Shown: positions 24,257 to 38,100 of the stretch, piece by piece
Numbering within the stretch: position 1 is the first letter of the stretch
How the letters are laid out: every line of letters starts with the position of its first letter
NCBI GenBank assembly: GCA_015178975.1
Contig: WHVD01000073.1
Location: forward strand, 186,001 to 250,000
From: Hysterangium stoloniferum
Lineage: Eukaryota > Basidiomycota > Agaricomycetes > Hysterangiales > Hysterangiaceae
Reading direction: 5' to 3'
Length of the DNA stretch: 64,000 nucleotides
Notes under the pieces: generated by a model
The model's database searches: none
Told to the model about the DNA's origin: nothing
The model's input: the letters and a program-made list of their open reading frames with translations, nothing else
Made by a program: the position numbers and the translations under genes

Positions 24257-27237
24257 ACTATTATCCTAAATTCGGATTACGCTGACAATACGTTATATTA
24301 TGTCTCATTCTACAATCACTTTTTCACAGGAGTTCCACCACGGGTACGGGCAATGATCGTATTCGCTCGAATACTTCGTTTTTTCTTGCCCTGAAGTTTT
24401 GAAATAGCTTTATTTTTTGATTCTTTTTCTCCGCAAATCGGGATGTGAGGAAATTTTTGTCGCTTCTTCCGTAACGTATAAGATTAATCCGTTATTCATG
24501 ATATACACAAGGGGAACATGTCATTTATGTAGTATATACATACCACATCCCCGTGTATGAGAGTTCGTGCCTCGATCCGAGTTAGTAAGGAGTAAACCTA
24601 TGAGCCACGACGTTACTCGCCGTTTACCGTAGACATACATTGGTACTGTTGATATGCTGCAGATTAGTATAAGGCCATTAATTCAAACGGAGACAGGACG
24701 CTCTGAGCATCGATTCGACTGCCAGTGCAATATGATGTAGAGTGATTGAGATCGAGACCGCTCACTCGTTTGCAAATAAAGCTATGCAACGTCATAGTGG
24801 ATGAGGCACAAAGTCTTGAGAGAACCACTACCTTGCCAAAGGAAAGAGCACCCGGCGCAGCATTTGCCTATGATGATGACAATCCACCTATTTTGTGGGT
24901 ACTGTCATTAGATATTCTTTCCAAGCCATCGAACCTCCATTACCTACGACATAGACATAACTCACAGCCAGAAACACACCGGTAAAACGGAGAGGAGAAT
25001 AAGGGGAGTAGCATTGCGGCGACTCCGAAGGTAAGGATGCCGACGAATATCACGGGGTCAATCCATGCCTCCCCTAACGTATGTCAGCTAAAATGGTTTA
25101 CACCAAGACGCCGTCCGTGTAATGTATATAGTAACATTTACCCTATTTCAGCGGCCGTGAAATTGGGCTGTTCCCGTCTTGGCAAAAGGGGCCTAGGCTG
25201 CAGGGACTCATACGTGGTCTCGAAGAGAGCTGGTGACAGGTGTGGCAACAAGTACAAGTCCTTGTGATAATGGACAATAAAAGCACCAGTTCGAAATTCA
25301 GGACACGCTTACATACACGTAATAGCTGTGACTATAGCCCCTTGAGAAGAAAAGGTGCGTGGTCTCGTCACATACAAGTATGCAAGGCGGGATAACAACA
25401 CGGCAGGAGCTCCCAACAGCACCGGCCAATAGCTCTCTCTTGTGCCATGCCGATTTGAAAATGCCCTTAAAGATTGCCTGTAGCTCAGTGATGGTGGAAA
25501 TGGCACGACACCAGGTTCTCTAGCATCTTCACCATTTGCTTCTGCCCTTTCATAAGCGGAGGGGCCTCGGCCCTTACCAGCCGAATCCGCATGTTGCTTT
25601 TGGGATACAACTTCCCGGCCATATATACTATCTTTAGCATAAAAATATCTGCGCTATGGGATACTTCACAACCGGGCGGCGATTCAAGACTCACAGATAA
25701 TGACGGTCGCAATCGAAAAAATGCGGGGGCGTAGGTGCTGCAGCACTTGCTCAGCAATAGGAATTTGGATCAGACACAGAGAGAGAAGGGAATATCCCAG
25801 TAGTAAAGGGAACTTGAACCGCTACATAAGAGCAATATTTGTTCCATTCAACAGAGCAAGGTTCCAGATACGACATCCAGCAGGGCGATATACGCTCCTT
25901 ACAGGCCAATTGTTCAACGTACGCTATAGATTCCATATTATCGATGTCAAGTGTAACAGCGAAGGCAGCACCGAGAGCCCTCGACATTAACCATACATCA
26001 AATTCAGCAGCTAGATCACGGCTGCCGACAAACAGGACGGCGTGCCCCAAAATGCCAAACAAAGCACGCTCACAGCGAACGCAGCAACGCACCGCCGTGC
26101 AGAATGGTGCCCTGTAGTCAGCGTTAGAGTACGTTTCTAGCGTGGCCAGTCCACCGGATCATTTCTGACGGACATAAACTGGAGCGGCTTCAAAAGCACA
26201 GAACAGAATCGTGACTCGCGGATCATCTGGAACGAAGGTCATATCCGAGTCTGGGCAATGAAATCGGTACAGTTTTTGGAGGTAAGCGACGCCCCCCGGT
26301 GATGAACGTTTTCCACTTAAGGCGCTAGTGTCTACTCAAGGACTTTTTGGTTTAGATCATCAGACAACAGACATGTGCCGGGGACTTTTTCCTTATCGCG
26401 CGCGGCTCTAGGACACACAGCAGCACGGCGAGCCGTAGGGTTTGTCAACGTTGAGTTGATCCTGCAGCCAGAGATCTATAATAAAACTGGCGAGTATCTA
26501 GCCAGGGCTTCTGCGCAGCCACCGCGGTTACTTGTTTAAGCCAGGCCTTACCAGTTAACCTAGATGTTCACAGGGCGAAAAGGACCGCTTCGATTGCTAG
26601 GAAAAAAGATTAGGCAGATACAGGGATGAAGCAGTCAAGAGTGTCTGGCGACATTGTCGTCATTGCCTTATCATCGGCTCTTCCAAACCCGCAGTGGTTG
26701 TTGGCCGTTATTCGAATTACAAGGACGGCGTCGCCCCCCGCTGGTGCAAGGATAGAGACATCAACGGAAGGCAAACCTGGGTTGATCAAGCAAGCCACAT
26801 GCGTGGAACAGTGTGGTCACGGACTCCCAAAACGCTCACAATCTGGTCAAGTGTCGCAGCGGATAATCAGTCATCGGCGAGCCTCGAGGCTGCAGCGTGT
26901 TGTTGCCCTTTGTTTCGGACCACTCGTTGGTGCCTTTGGATCCGCGAGGGTCCAACACAGCCGAAGCATCGAATGAGAGCCGGTTCATTGTATATTTTAA
27001 ATTAGACTACGTCTGTGTCATGGCTAAAAACTCAGCTTCTCGTCTGAAGCTTATACCTGTTCATGTCGAAGTACGCTGTTGTCGGGCTGGCTTCTCAAGC
27101 AGATGGAACGGGCTAGTTATCACATGAAAGGTCATGAAGGTATTGCCGTCGGGCCCATTGATCACAGCAGTACGAAAGCGGAAAGAATGTAAATACATTG
27201 CGGTCGCACTTTATAAGCGTGTGGCAGCTAATACATC
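24257..27237. other. 3-kb gene-poor interval, possibly decayed
   Basis: Only short open frames without splice-compatible partners are present on either strand. The minus strand at 25485-26110 has hydrophobic short frames reminiscent of broken multi-pass membrane protein, and the plus strand at 26626-27005 has overlapping frames of unusual composition. I could not assemble a gene or match a family. It may hold decayed genes or old transposon debris. No terminal repeats or transposase motifs were found by eye. Confidence 0.4.
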
Positions 27238-27628
27238 TCGAGACTCATTCCATCGTGAATTTCATAGTCGGCCAGCGTGATGTGGTCCTTGAATATTATA
27301 TACCTAATCGAGAGTGAGAGCGTGGTGGATGGAAATAGCGATTATAGACGGTTCCATACATACCATTTCTTTAGTTGGATCTTCTTATGATCTGTGCCAG
27401 TCTGGGCAGCAATGAGCTTCTTCAAATCTCCTACGGTATCATCGGGGCTGCACTTTACTCGAACTGGCGATCGAGGCGATCAGTCTACGGAACAGCAAGG
27501 CGACTGGTACGACGAACCTTTTCTTCCGAGACGGTCATTTGCTATAATCTACAAAACAGACCATACAGACATCAGTCCTCCCGTCTGCTCAAGAGAAAGG
27601 AATTTTATCATGCCTCGATGAGTGGCAT
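27238..27628 (-). CDS. HUB1: ubiquitin-like modifier Hub1/UBL5
   Basis: Ubiquitin-like protein that binds spliceosomal components non-covalently and modulates splice-site choice. Four exons, 27628-27614, 27548-27518, 27473-27364 and 27303-27238, close exactly to 73 aa, the size of yeast and human Hub1. Motifs [20 protein letters not shown] and [19 protein letters not shown] are diagnostic, and the C-terminus ends in a single Tyr after Met as in the family. The first intron appears to begin with GC (GAG then GCATGA) and end with AG. It is head to head with GEP4, with 88 bp between the start codons. Confidence 0.92.
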
Positions 27629-27716
27629 TGTGACTACGAATGTCGCCCAAAGGACAGAGATATGAGCGCTTATATATTGCTGCCACAGATTCAATGAGAG
27701 TTGCTTCCGTTCGGGA

Positions 27717-28672
27717 ATGCCTTTTAATTTTTCTGGAACACTGGCAGCATTCCGCGCGCTGCTGAATCCCCGACTAGTTATTCCAGATCTGATCGTTCAA
27801 GGTGTGTGTGTGTGGCTAAAATATATCTCGAAGCTTTTTATATACGTAGTAGACAGACATTCAAGAAATAAACTTTGCAGCCTTCCGGAAGGCAAACTTC
27901 CAAGCTGTGATATTGGATAAGGACAATTGTATAGTGAGCTACCTTGTGGTAAACTTTGCGGTTGAGATTATAACGGCATCTATCCTTTTGTCAGACCACC
28001 CCTCATAGGGACGTTTTGGTTCGGGAATTGCAGGTTAGCATTCGCCAGTCCCATTTATGCATTCACATGCCAATAATTTACAGGTCTCTTGGAATGAGCT
28101 CAAGACAGAATTCAACCCGGCTAATATACTGATAGTGTCGAATTCAGCTGGTACTCATCATGACCCCGCTGGCCTTGCGGTCAGTATCGTTTAATTATTT
28201 ACGTCCATCCCGTCACAATTATGCCTGCCTCCAGGCCGAGTCTGTGTCTCGCAATTTAGGCGTTCCCGTGTTGCGCCGCGCCTCGATGAAGCCGTCCAAT
28301 CACACCGTTGCTGCCATTCGAAGCCACTTTGCGTCAAAATCACCACCACTCACTGGGGGTGACAAATTAATAGTGATCGGTGACCGCGTCTTCACGGATA
28401 TTGTCCTTGCGAAGAGGCTGGGGGCCTTCAGCATACTCGTCACGCGAGATTGGACCCATACGTTCAGGGCGCGTGTGATCGGCGTTACAGAACGGGCACT
28501 TGTCAGGCTGGCGCAAAAGTGGACGAAGAAGGGCGACGCATCCTCCTACAGATCCTTTATTCAAGAACCGCAGACAAGGAAGGGCGAAGTCGCACTCAAT
28601 TACTCAGGAAGTACCTGGTCATGGGCTGGGAGGGCATTAGGATGGGGATCAAACACGGGGAAGTTCCGATAG
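27717..28672 (+). CDS. GEP4: mitochondrial phosphatidylglycerophosphatase GEP4
   Basis: HAD-family phosphatase that dephosphorylates phosphatidylglycerophosphate to phosphatidylglycerol in cardiolipin synthesis on the matrix side of the inner membrane. Five exons, 27717-27801, 27857-27933, 27995-28033, 28084-28179 and 28235-28672, close to 244 aa. The N-terminus NFSGTLAAFRALLNPRLVIP is family-typical. Motif I is VILDKDNC, motif II ILIVSNSAGT, motif III Lys in RRASMKPS, and motif IV VIGDRVFTDIVLAKRLGA. All HAD catalytic positions are present. Identification is secure. Confidence 0.94.
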
Positions 28673-30004
28673 TTGTTCCCCGTAGGTCAAGAAACGTGCA
28701 TAGTTTTGCAGTCGTTCCCTCGAGTCTATCTCGGTCTAGGCACGCACACCATGCGCCCTGGTTGTGGAAGGGTGGCTTGATATTCAGATCTCAGTCGTGT
28801 GCACGTCTGCATTCAAAAGGTCCCATAGCCCCTTCCTTGTTTCTATGTATTCGTGATGTAAAAGGACTAAATAACCGTGGAGCTTCGTGCATCTATTCAT
28901 CGCCGTAAACGTAGCCTAGCTGATCAGAAGCTTCCCTCATCGGTAGCCTATTCACCCCCTTGTTTGAATCTTACATAGTATGCCGCTTCAAGTGACAAGT
29001 TGAAGCTCGCATTAGTTATTACCACCAGCCGAACATCCGTATTCTTCCCACTAATTTTTTTTAGCAAACTGACTGGCGTGCCTCATATGAATATTAAGAA
29101 CCCGTAATAAATATCCGGTGCGCAAGTACTAGTCTTGTTACTACCGCATGTCAATTAATAGCTTTGTGAGTGTTGTAACCAAGTTAGAAAAGAGCCATGT
29201 TATGACCAAGTGAGTCTTTGTGAATGAAATGCCCTTATGAGGTGGTGCCTTGCTGGCGTTCCTAGTAATTTCTAACACGAGGTCTTAACTCAAGATAGGG
29301 TTTTCTCAGTGTCCTATACTGTGCCATAGTATGCCATTAAGCTATATACGGACGACTTGTATTAGGTGCTCGAAAAACGCCGATAACAAATGAGCGTGGC
29401 CCCATAATTTCAGTCGGAGGCTGAAACAGCCCAATTACCCGGAAGAAGTGACGAGATCCAGCATGGATGGATCTTAGCAGAGTTGCCTGTTGACGAACGA
29501 ATGCGGTCCTTGAACTGCGGCACATCGTCATCGGTCTTCATCGGCTAGAATGGATGTCGATGAACCTTAATACTGTGGGTGGGAGGAGCAGAAGGCCGTT
29601 TTTGAAGGAAATTTGCAAGCCCGAAGGCTACATTCAAGGGTCACCACCGAACCTGGGTTTTGAATGTAGTGCCTCGCACATCACACGTGCGGTTCCTGAA
29701 TGCAATTGATATTCTACCACTGGCACCCTCTAACGTCATGGGCCAGTCGACCGCCGTCTCAGATTAATAGCCTTAACGGTCTCTGACCACTGGCCGTAAG
29801 CGCATATTAGGAACGGGGGGAAGGGGGGCAAAGAGTAATTTACACAGCAATACAGACAGCATCTTTTTCATTGAATAAATTAATAACACTCTTCAAAAGA
29901 AATCGAAGCAGGGATACATTCCTTTAGAGGTTGAGAATTAGTCAAAAGAACGATACATAATCTACTAGAATCAAATTAGACTTGGCTGCGATCTGTGATC
30001 TTGC
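28673..30004. other. 1.3-kb interval without supported gene
   Basis: Only short frames on either strand, including a 64-codon minus frame at 29337-29531 with no recognisable content. It probably holds the 3' UTRs of the two flanking convergent genes plus spacer. Confidence 0.5.
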
Positions 30005-30926
30005 TTATGTTCTGCGAGAAGAAGAGCTGTAGTACTTCTTGGAAGACGAAGGCTCTCCATCTTCGTCGTTCCCTTGACGGCCGTGTGACTGCAGGTGTCT
30101 ATTAAGGTTCGACTTGGAATTGAACGCCTTGGGGCAATAGGAGCATTCAAAGGCTGAAAAATCCCGAGTCAGTTGGTCGAGAACCATCGGCATACAATGA
30201 AACATAACGTACGGCGCTCTCCGGTATGTGTTAGCATATGTTGCTACAAGTAAGCGACTATCATATTAGAGAAAGAAGCTAATTTATTCTTGCTCCTCAC
30301 GCACATTATAGACACTTTGCCTTTCAATCCGTCTTCCACAGATATTGCATTCAAACTTCTTCTTTGGATCGTTGTCATATATCCCCGACGATAATATATT
30401 CTCCCGCACAATTCCGGGCGGTTTCGAGTAAGATTCAGAAACGGGGATCAACTCGTCTTTCTCATGCGACGGAACGAGGACGTGATAAACGGGCTCCCTG
30501 CTCCCAGCACTAGAGCGCGAGCCTTGCGCTGACAGAGGCCTAACCAGTCCTTGACCGTAATGATGAGCATAGGCCGCCGGTCTGTTATATCCATACTCGT
30601 CTTGCCTTCCGCGCAGGGAATGCTCTTGCATCGGTGGCAATCTTGGTCCAGTTTGTCCACCATCGCGACGATGTGCCGGCATTCCATGGTTCATACGCTC
30701 AACGTTGTAAGGCTGGAGGCGGTCTCCACCCCCCTCAAATTGGTCTGAAAAATGTGCTCAGTCTGACAACGTAGAAATAGTGCACGAGGGCGGAATTACC
30801 AGGCAGAACGTCACGAAGGGGCGGCAATTCTTGATAGCGCTCTCTGTCTCTATCGTGTCTGCCAGGGCCAGGTGTCTCTCTGCCACTTCTTGAAGAGCCA
30901 TAGTAGTCGTTGTAGTGCCCAGACAT
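30005..30926 (-). CDS. two-finger C2H2 zinc-finger protein (family member A)
   Basis: Exons 30926-30800, 30744-30305, 30243-30213 and 30153-30005 close to 248 aa. The N-terminal 150 residues are disordered and rich in Arg/Gly/Pro/Tyr. Two adjacent C2H2 fingers follow: FECNICGRRIERQS...HMLTHTGERP, then FECSYCPKAFNSKSNLNRHLQSH, with a standard TGERP-type linker. The tail is Ser-rich and ends KKYYSSSSRRT. An intron splits finger 1 in phase 0 after six residues following RQ, and another splits the linker in phase 1. Both positions are shared with the genes at 42-43 kb and in the 57-62 kb array, so these are paralogues. Likely a nuclear DNA-binding protein; targets unknown. Confidence 0.88.
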
Positions 30927-31713
30927 GTCGGGGAGGTCTGGCTGGCAATTAAAGTTGGATGAAATCTCGATGACTTACTTTCACTTTATATCAGTAAAAA
31001 ACGATCGAAAAGGAGCTATGCGGGTTGGTTGCCACGCGCTCACATAGGCGGGCATATTTGTTTCAATTCCCCTCTTCTTGACGGGGCCGCATAATAAATA
31101 AGCACAGTGTTGTCCGAAATAACAGTACCCGTAAGTTATTGACGCTTGATAGAAGGTGCCACGTGTTTTAGATGAGGCTCTGCAATCGACGTCTTCTGGA
31201 TTGGTTGGTAGATCCCCACCGAAAGCTCTAAATTCATCAAAAGGCGAAATTCCCCGAGATCATCATGCCGAGAGCACTAATGTCATCATGAGACTTACCA
31301 GTAATTTGCTGCTTACATAGCCAGAACCTTGTCCAGGCGCAGGCTATAGACTATTGAATAGGGTGCATTCCGTATCCCAAATGAGATTTGGAGCAGTACA
31401 AAGCCACGCAATAAGATATGATACCCAGGTCCCAGACAATGTTGCAATTTGACAGCTGCAGCAGTGAAGATTTATCTGTATCAGCGTAAGATCATTGTTG
31501 CAAGATGGACGATTGAGCGTACGGCGATACTAGAAGCAACCAATAAGATGTTACATAAGCGAAAGAAGTCCGTGTGCTCCAATTATACAAACAAGGTATA
31601 AGCATGTAGATTAATTGCCAAGATCCAGGGACCATTGCTTGACCTATCAAGATTAACCTGAAATTCATTATTATTTATATGACTGTGTAAATATCTACAA
31701 ATCATATTGTTAG
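30927..31713. other. intergenic interval
   Basis: Promoter of the C2H2 gene and 3' region of the AT-hook-like gene. AT-rich, no gene seen. Confidence 0.6.
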
Positions 31714-34700
31714 TTACACCACGCATCCACCAAATAATGCCTTGAGGTCTTCTGCAAGCTTTATGGGATCCAGAGCATTCTGGCCATCCACTTCCACACC
31801 AATATTATTGTCTCCTGTTCCAAAATAATCGAAGCTTGTCTGATCAAAGTGTAACGTTTGTTGCTCCGCTACCACCCCGACATCCGTCTGTGCCTGGGCT
31901 ATTACAGGTCCTAGCGACTTCCACAACTCATCAACATCCAACTCAATGCCTTCGTGCTCCACTGGGATTTGATCCAGCATACTGAAATCAAAGCCAGCGT
32001 CAGAGAGTGGGTCAAAGTCTGATGTGGCTCCGAGATTTTGGAAGGTAAATGACAAGGGGTTGTCGTGACTAGAGTTAGTTGAGTCATTGTCGCATTTGAA
32101 GGTGGTGCCATGGCTCTGACCAAGAGTTTCATCGCTATCGCATTTCTCATTCGTGTCGTCAGGTTCACTTGTGTTTCCCCAGTCGATTGCTGGTTGATCT
32201 CCCTCCCCTGGGCCGATGTCTGCGCGCGGCGAAATGGGGCTGGTTGGTGGGGGTGGGCTAGAGGGCGGTAAATCCCACCCCGTCCTCACCAGATGGGAGT
32301 CTGATTCACGACCCGCAGTCGCAGGGCCGTCTGTTGTATTTACCACATTAGCCGTAAGGCTGTGATGTTTTTTCCCCCTTACCGGGCTAGGAGAGAATAG
32401 TGAGCTTTCGCTTGCAGTGGCACCGCTATCTAATAGAGTGATAGATTTAGGAGCAGGTGTAAAGAGTGAATCATTCACTGCATCCTCCAATGCCATTTTT
32501 CGTCTTGGTGGTGTTCGAGGTGGCTGTAAAATAACATCAGGGAAATGTGAGGCTGCGACGATTGGCATTGATGTGGACAGATAGTCAGGTTCTGATGCAG
32601 CCATGATGGATATTGCAGTCGTTGTACTCCTGATTGGACTAGATGCAGCAACCATGAAGCCTGTTGCTCCGGATGTGGTAGCCTTATTACCGCCCGTTGG
32701 ACCCATCATCTTTTTAGTACCCAAAACATTAGTGACCTTTGTTTCACCACTGCTGTTGGCTGCCTTGCGCTCATGTTTCCTTTTTTTCCCACCGACCGGA
32801 GATGGGGAACCATCGTGGCTGTCCTTGCCATCCATAAGAGCTGATGAGCACCGTTTCAACCCGCGACCACTTTGGGGAGGTGGCATATTCTCCTTATCGG
32901 GCGTTCCTATGGCGGTGCTCAGTTTAGGCGAATTATTCGCATTCTGATCGGCCTCCTGAGCTGGAGGCGGTGGTGTCGTTGGCTTTGTCGACATAGTAGT
33001 TCGAGGCACCAGATTTTTTCCCCTGGCCCATCCCCCTCCTGGGACAGGATATGCGTCTTCTCGAACTTTTGGAGGATCAGATCTAACAGATGGTGTCCTG
33101 GAAGAAGTCCACCGCTGCTCATGTGGTCCTGTGGAAGCGCGATCTGAACAATTGAATGTTTCGTCTGCAGTTGGGAAGAGGCTTGGTGGTTTGAGCATCG
33201 GAGAAGACCCTCCAGAATAGAATTGTTGCCGGACGTCGTAGTGAGGCAGTCTGAAAGAAGTGGATGACTGTGGCGCAGTGGACACAAGGCCTGATCCATG
33301 ATTACTTGTGACGGGCTGGGGATACACCGTCGGATGAGCTGCACCTGGAAGGAGAGGTATCAGTCGTCCTAGAGCAGCAGCAAGGGCTGCATCGACAACT
33401 GGTACCGCCTCCTTCTCTTTGCCTTTTGCTGTTGTGCTCGATTGAGCTGGAGAAGTGCTGTCGACTTTGCTTAGAACCGAAGTGAGTAAGGAAAGAAAAA
33501 GCTCAGTTCCCTGCTTATTGTTGGACATGGGGTCAGACTTTTCCGATAAATTGTCTTCTGTTGATGCGACTTGGTTTTGAAATTCAGAACCAGAGGCCAA
33601 CGCATTCGCAGAAGAGGCGGAATTTTGCACCTGCTTACTGCACGAATTCTTAGATGACTTTATAGTTGTGGACGATGTTGATACACTCTTGCGCAACGGT
33701 TTCGTTGTCAGCGGGTTGCTCGGCTTGTCGATTATGAGAGGCCTGGATTCCAATTCTTCTAATGTTCTTTTCTGTCGAGCAATATCTGCGTCAGTCACCT
33801 TCGGAGCGTTGAAGTCTGCCTTGTCGACAAAGTCTCCATCGTATGGCTCCCCCCTCTGCATTTTTGCAATGTTCTGCATTTTGTCCAAAGTCTGCTTGTG
33901 CGACTGAATCGCAAGACGTCGAGCTCTTTTTTTAGGATGTGTTGCCGTTCCGGGCGGGCGACCGATTCTAATATTCTGTGATGGATAGACAATATCAAGC
34001 AAGTGGATGAAACTAACCTGGCTGTCGATACTTTGCCACAATCTGGCGTGACACAACCCGAAAGACCTAAGGATGAGAGAGACTCCACGTGTGCCTTCTG
34101 CGTTTGGGGTGCTGTCTACATTTATTGTGTAAATTTTGAAACGGAGCTCGGGAAATTAACACACCTCTCGCAATGACATTACGATTTCCAGGGTCTCTGT
34201 CCCTCTGTCTTTCACCATCCTGCCAACAACATAGCCATCGTCATCATCGGTGTCTGCCCCTTCCATGGGAGTATACTCGCTCGAAAGGCACCAAGAAAGT
34301 AAACCCACGCCGATAGAGACACCGGCCCCCGGGCTGTTATTAGCAACGAATGATCCTGTTTCTGAATTATTGTTGGAAGAATACACGGTCTCTAGAGGAT
34401 CCACAACATAGATGGAATAGTCGCGCGAGCGGTCCGCCAGCAATTCCGGGCTAGAAGTCATGATCAGACCGAATGGGCAGAGAGCTGCGGAGACAATCAC
34501 CTTGAAGTACATACTGCTCCTAGGCATGTCTTTAGAGAGACCTTGGCAAATTTATCTTTACCGATTGCAGGAGAGCTTGCGTGACACATGGGGTCTGTAC
34601 TACTCTCGATGGGCACAACTTCGACTTTACGTCTGTGTCGTGCTAGTAAAGATTGTGTGGACGTATTGAGGGTGTATATAACGCGAACTATGATAATTCC

Positions 34701-34856
34701 ATGAGTGAATAATAGTGCCAGCGCGATACGGCGCGTAGCAAACGCGTCCTCACCTGGAACTGAGAGAGATTTCGCTCGGATGGCTACGCTATCTGTTGGG
34801 GTAACATGAGCCTTCCCCAACGCAAGCATTTCATCTTTTGGAGTGTCCATACGCAA
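31714..34856 (-). CDS. AT-hook-like Ser/Pro-rich nuclear protein, unrecognised
   Basis: The 3' part is firm: exons 34115-34018 and 33967-31714 join in frame, giving about 785 residues. It begins with a Cys pair (GCVTPDCGK) and an AT-hook-like basic block (RIGRPPGTATHPKKRARR), followed by a charged helix and a long Ser/Thr/Pro-rich region with KKRKHERK-type nuclear-localisation sequence and an acidic C-terminus. Upstream, a block ending at 34165 (about 34505-34165, with SRDYSIYVVDPLET and TLEIVMSLRE) splices in phase. Still further upstream, 34850-34760 and 34690-34560 look coding, starting MDTPKDEM, but I could not resolve the junction near 34560-34500. It could be one gene or two. A chromatin or transcription role is inferred from composition only. 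Confidence 0.65.
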
Positions 34857-35126
34857 ACAGCAACAATTACTACAAAGATGGTCGGAGAAAGCTTTACAGC
34901 TGAGGAAAAGGACGCGTCCACAAGCACCCGCTGTATGATGTGGAAGGTCACGTGACTGACGTAACGGGATTTAAACACACTCCATAATAAATAAATTAAA
35001 TTAAATTCAAGAAGCATAAAAGGGAGAACAACTATTGCATTCAAAGCGGATCCAACGGAGAATACACATTTACACTATCAGTCCAATGATACAGAAAATA
35101 CATAGAGGAACAAATTCTCGTACAAT

Positions 35127-38100
35127 TTATGTGGCTGTCTGACCATAGTCGGGCGGAATAACGTCTAGTGTAAAAACATGACCGTACCAATCGTCCAAAA
35201 AGTTCCACTCTTGAGAGTCACCGTTGGCGGATACCTGCATTGGAGCATAATCATTTGAATGTCGCCCATTTCGAGTAGGAGCCTGATGCATGTCAGTGCT
35301 TGCTACGAATCGAACGCCGTCGCCGTTTTGACCAGTGATACCCATGCTTTGTATGGACATGTTCGGCGCATACTCATAGCCAGGCACGCCACGGTAGTGC
35401 ATTTCTACCTCTGAATGGCTGGGTTCTACTGCCTTCATAGACTGATCGTGATATGAACTGGTATCCTGCTGGAATGTTGTATTTGTCGATGGCAAGGGCG
35501 ACATCCCACTACTTACAGAACCTCCTGAGGAGATATGATAATCCGTCAAATCTCCGACCGATGAAGCACCGTGATCTTCCATACGAGACCGATTGCGGAA
35601 TTCTGGTAAGTCTGCCACAAAGGCTCCAGAATCTGATGTAGAACCGGTGTCGGTGGTCCCGGGTGATGCGATACGTTGGGCCGGGGAATTGTTGGAATGA
35701 ACAAGGCCTAGCGATGAAGCTGGCGATGCTGTACTTCTGGGCGGCTTAATGACGCGCGTGTAGCCGCCAAGGAGAGCCAAATCATCATCGCCCTCCTCAT
35801 CAAGTTCTTGCTTAGTGATATCATGGACAGCGTTCAAGCTAGCCTTCGTAAGTCCACGAGATGGACGGCTATGTTCCACTGTATACGCTTGGGCAGCAGC
35901 TTGACTTTTCTCTGTCATACGTGAGACAATGGGCTACTCGATCCAAAAATTATGTTAGGAGTGATGTTGTAGAAATGAACGATGGTTAAACGCACCCCAT
36001 CCGCAGACGCCCGACCGCCATAAGCAGATGCCAGTTTATACAACTCATCAATGTCGTGGAGCCGTTTGGCGGCTAAAGGCGCGAGTCTCGAACCGGGACA
36101 TCGAGTTGTGATTGTTCCAAGAATGAAAACGGAACAAAGGGTATGGCTCCAACATAGCAATGCTCTCGATGACGATGCAGGATGGTTTAGGTACAACTCT
36201 CCGAGAGCTTGTATCAGAGTCATAGCGGACTCGTATGCTCCAGACACGGAGAGACCGTACTTTGTGTGTTGCGGGTCTAAGGGGTTGGTGGTTATAGCTC
36301 TCGCGAAGAATGAGCGGTGTAAATACAACAACGCTGGCAGTAACATGAGTAAATTGAAAACTGATACAATCAGAACCCTTACCGCTCTCTCGGAAGACAA
36401 GCTTGACATAATGTTGCATGGAGGTCGACTCGTCCATACCACCATAGGAGATCGTTTGATTTCCCAAAACACCAACGCCAAAGTCACTACATATTTTACG
36501 TATCTTGCGGTCCAATTCGATGATAGAGGCGTATGCAGGCATCTTAAGACCAAATGCTTGCTTCGTCAACGGCGTGAGACATTCCGCCGCGAACCGATAA
36601 CGAAAGTGGTGAACTTAGTAAAGTAAAATCAGTTCATATGACGTATGATGGCCCAATGTGAAGTTGACAAAGGGAATGTACGCACAGTCAGTGTTCGGAT
36701 CAGAACATGTAGGAAAGGTTACATCTGCTGGAACCAAGGAGAATGTAGAAGGTCGCCCATGAGATAAACATTCGAGAAGTTCGAGAACGTAAAGTTCCCA
36801 GTAAACCTTGCTTCGCCTTTCTACATCAATAGGCTGCAGACCGAACTTCATAGAATTCCGGTCTTATAATAAATTGATGCATGATTACCAGAAGAATATA
36901 AAACATAAAGCGATGACTTACGCAGTCCAATCTACATATTTTACCTTAGCGAGGAGCAATGTATGAAAATATAAGCCAAGAAAACTCACACTTTCCGCCA
37001 ACTTAGTAGCCAAACCTGTAACGGCCCACGCATCGCCGCTACCAATGATTTCACCCCACATAGCCTTCATTAAGATTAGTCAAGTGCACGCTACTCAAGC
37101 CTTTCCACACACCTCAAAATAGCCTAGCAATACCTAAACTATAGATGAGATATGTAACTTCGATGCAGTCCACATTACATACCAATGTCTCAATTGTGGT
37201 GATCGTGGCATTCTGGAGAACATTGATGGTAGTGAGGGCTGAACGCGATAGACATGCATATGCCTCGGCTTCATAGTTGAACGGTGTTAGTTCAAGATCC
37301 ATTAATGCACCCATAGCAAAATAGGCAAAGATCACAGCGAGTTCCTCCACGCTCACTCCCGACTCTGAAAATGCGGCGAGCGGGGTATTTGCAGGTTGGG
37401 CACCTGAGTAAACACGGGTAAAAAGCTCCTCAAACCAGCCATTTTGTGGTATAACATCCGTACTGCGTATAAAACGGATTCAGAACTCGCAGGATTGAAC
37501 TGATAAAAACAGAAATTACATTCTGTAGACCTGACGGCAGTAATTTTGATGTAAAGCCTGTGCTCGGTGCAGAGGCGGTAAATGATGCCATATTCGCTCT
37601 TGAATAAGGTTTGTTGCCTCTCCCAGAGTTAAAAATGGAAAGGACTGATAGATCATCGCTACTTCAGAAGAGACCAAGATGCTGGCTTCTGTGGGTGCCG
37701 CCAGAGAGCCGCTGTTTTGATACTATGAAAAGTCAGCATACATCGTGCACAGGCATACGGCAAGATACTCACTCTGAACAAACGCTACATAGTCTCGACC
37801 ATCAACAAAACAAAAAACACCGAAAGCAAAACAAATTAAGTCACACCTCTATACATGCGCTCCGTCCAAAATAGCGTGTTCGATGACCTTCCATATCCAT
37901 ATTCAAGGAGCCTAATGCTTCATCTAATGTTTCGCTATCTTCGCTATCTTCCCTTTCATCGTCGTCCACGTGGCCATTCTGAGCTTTTTTGCGCTTGGTT
38001 AGTGTTTTCCTCTTTGAGGTATCCGAGGATAACAAAGGGTGCGCCTCTGTCGAAACACAAGCATGCGCGGTTTCAAGGGCCTTTTCCAGCTCAAATACAC

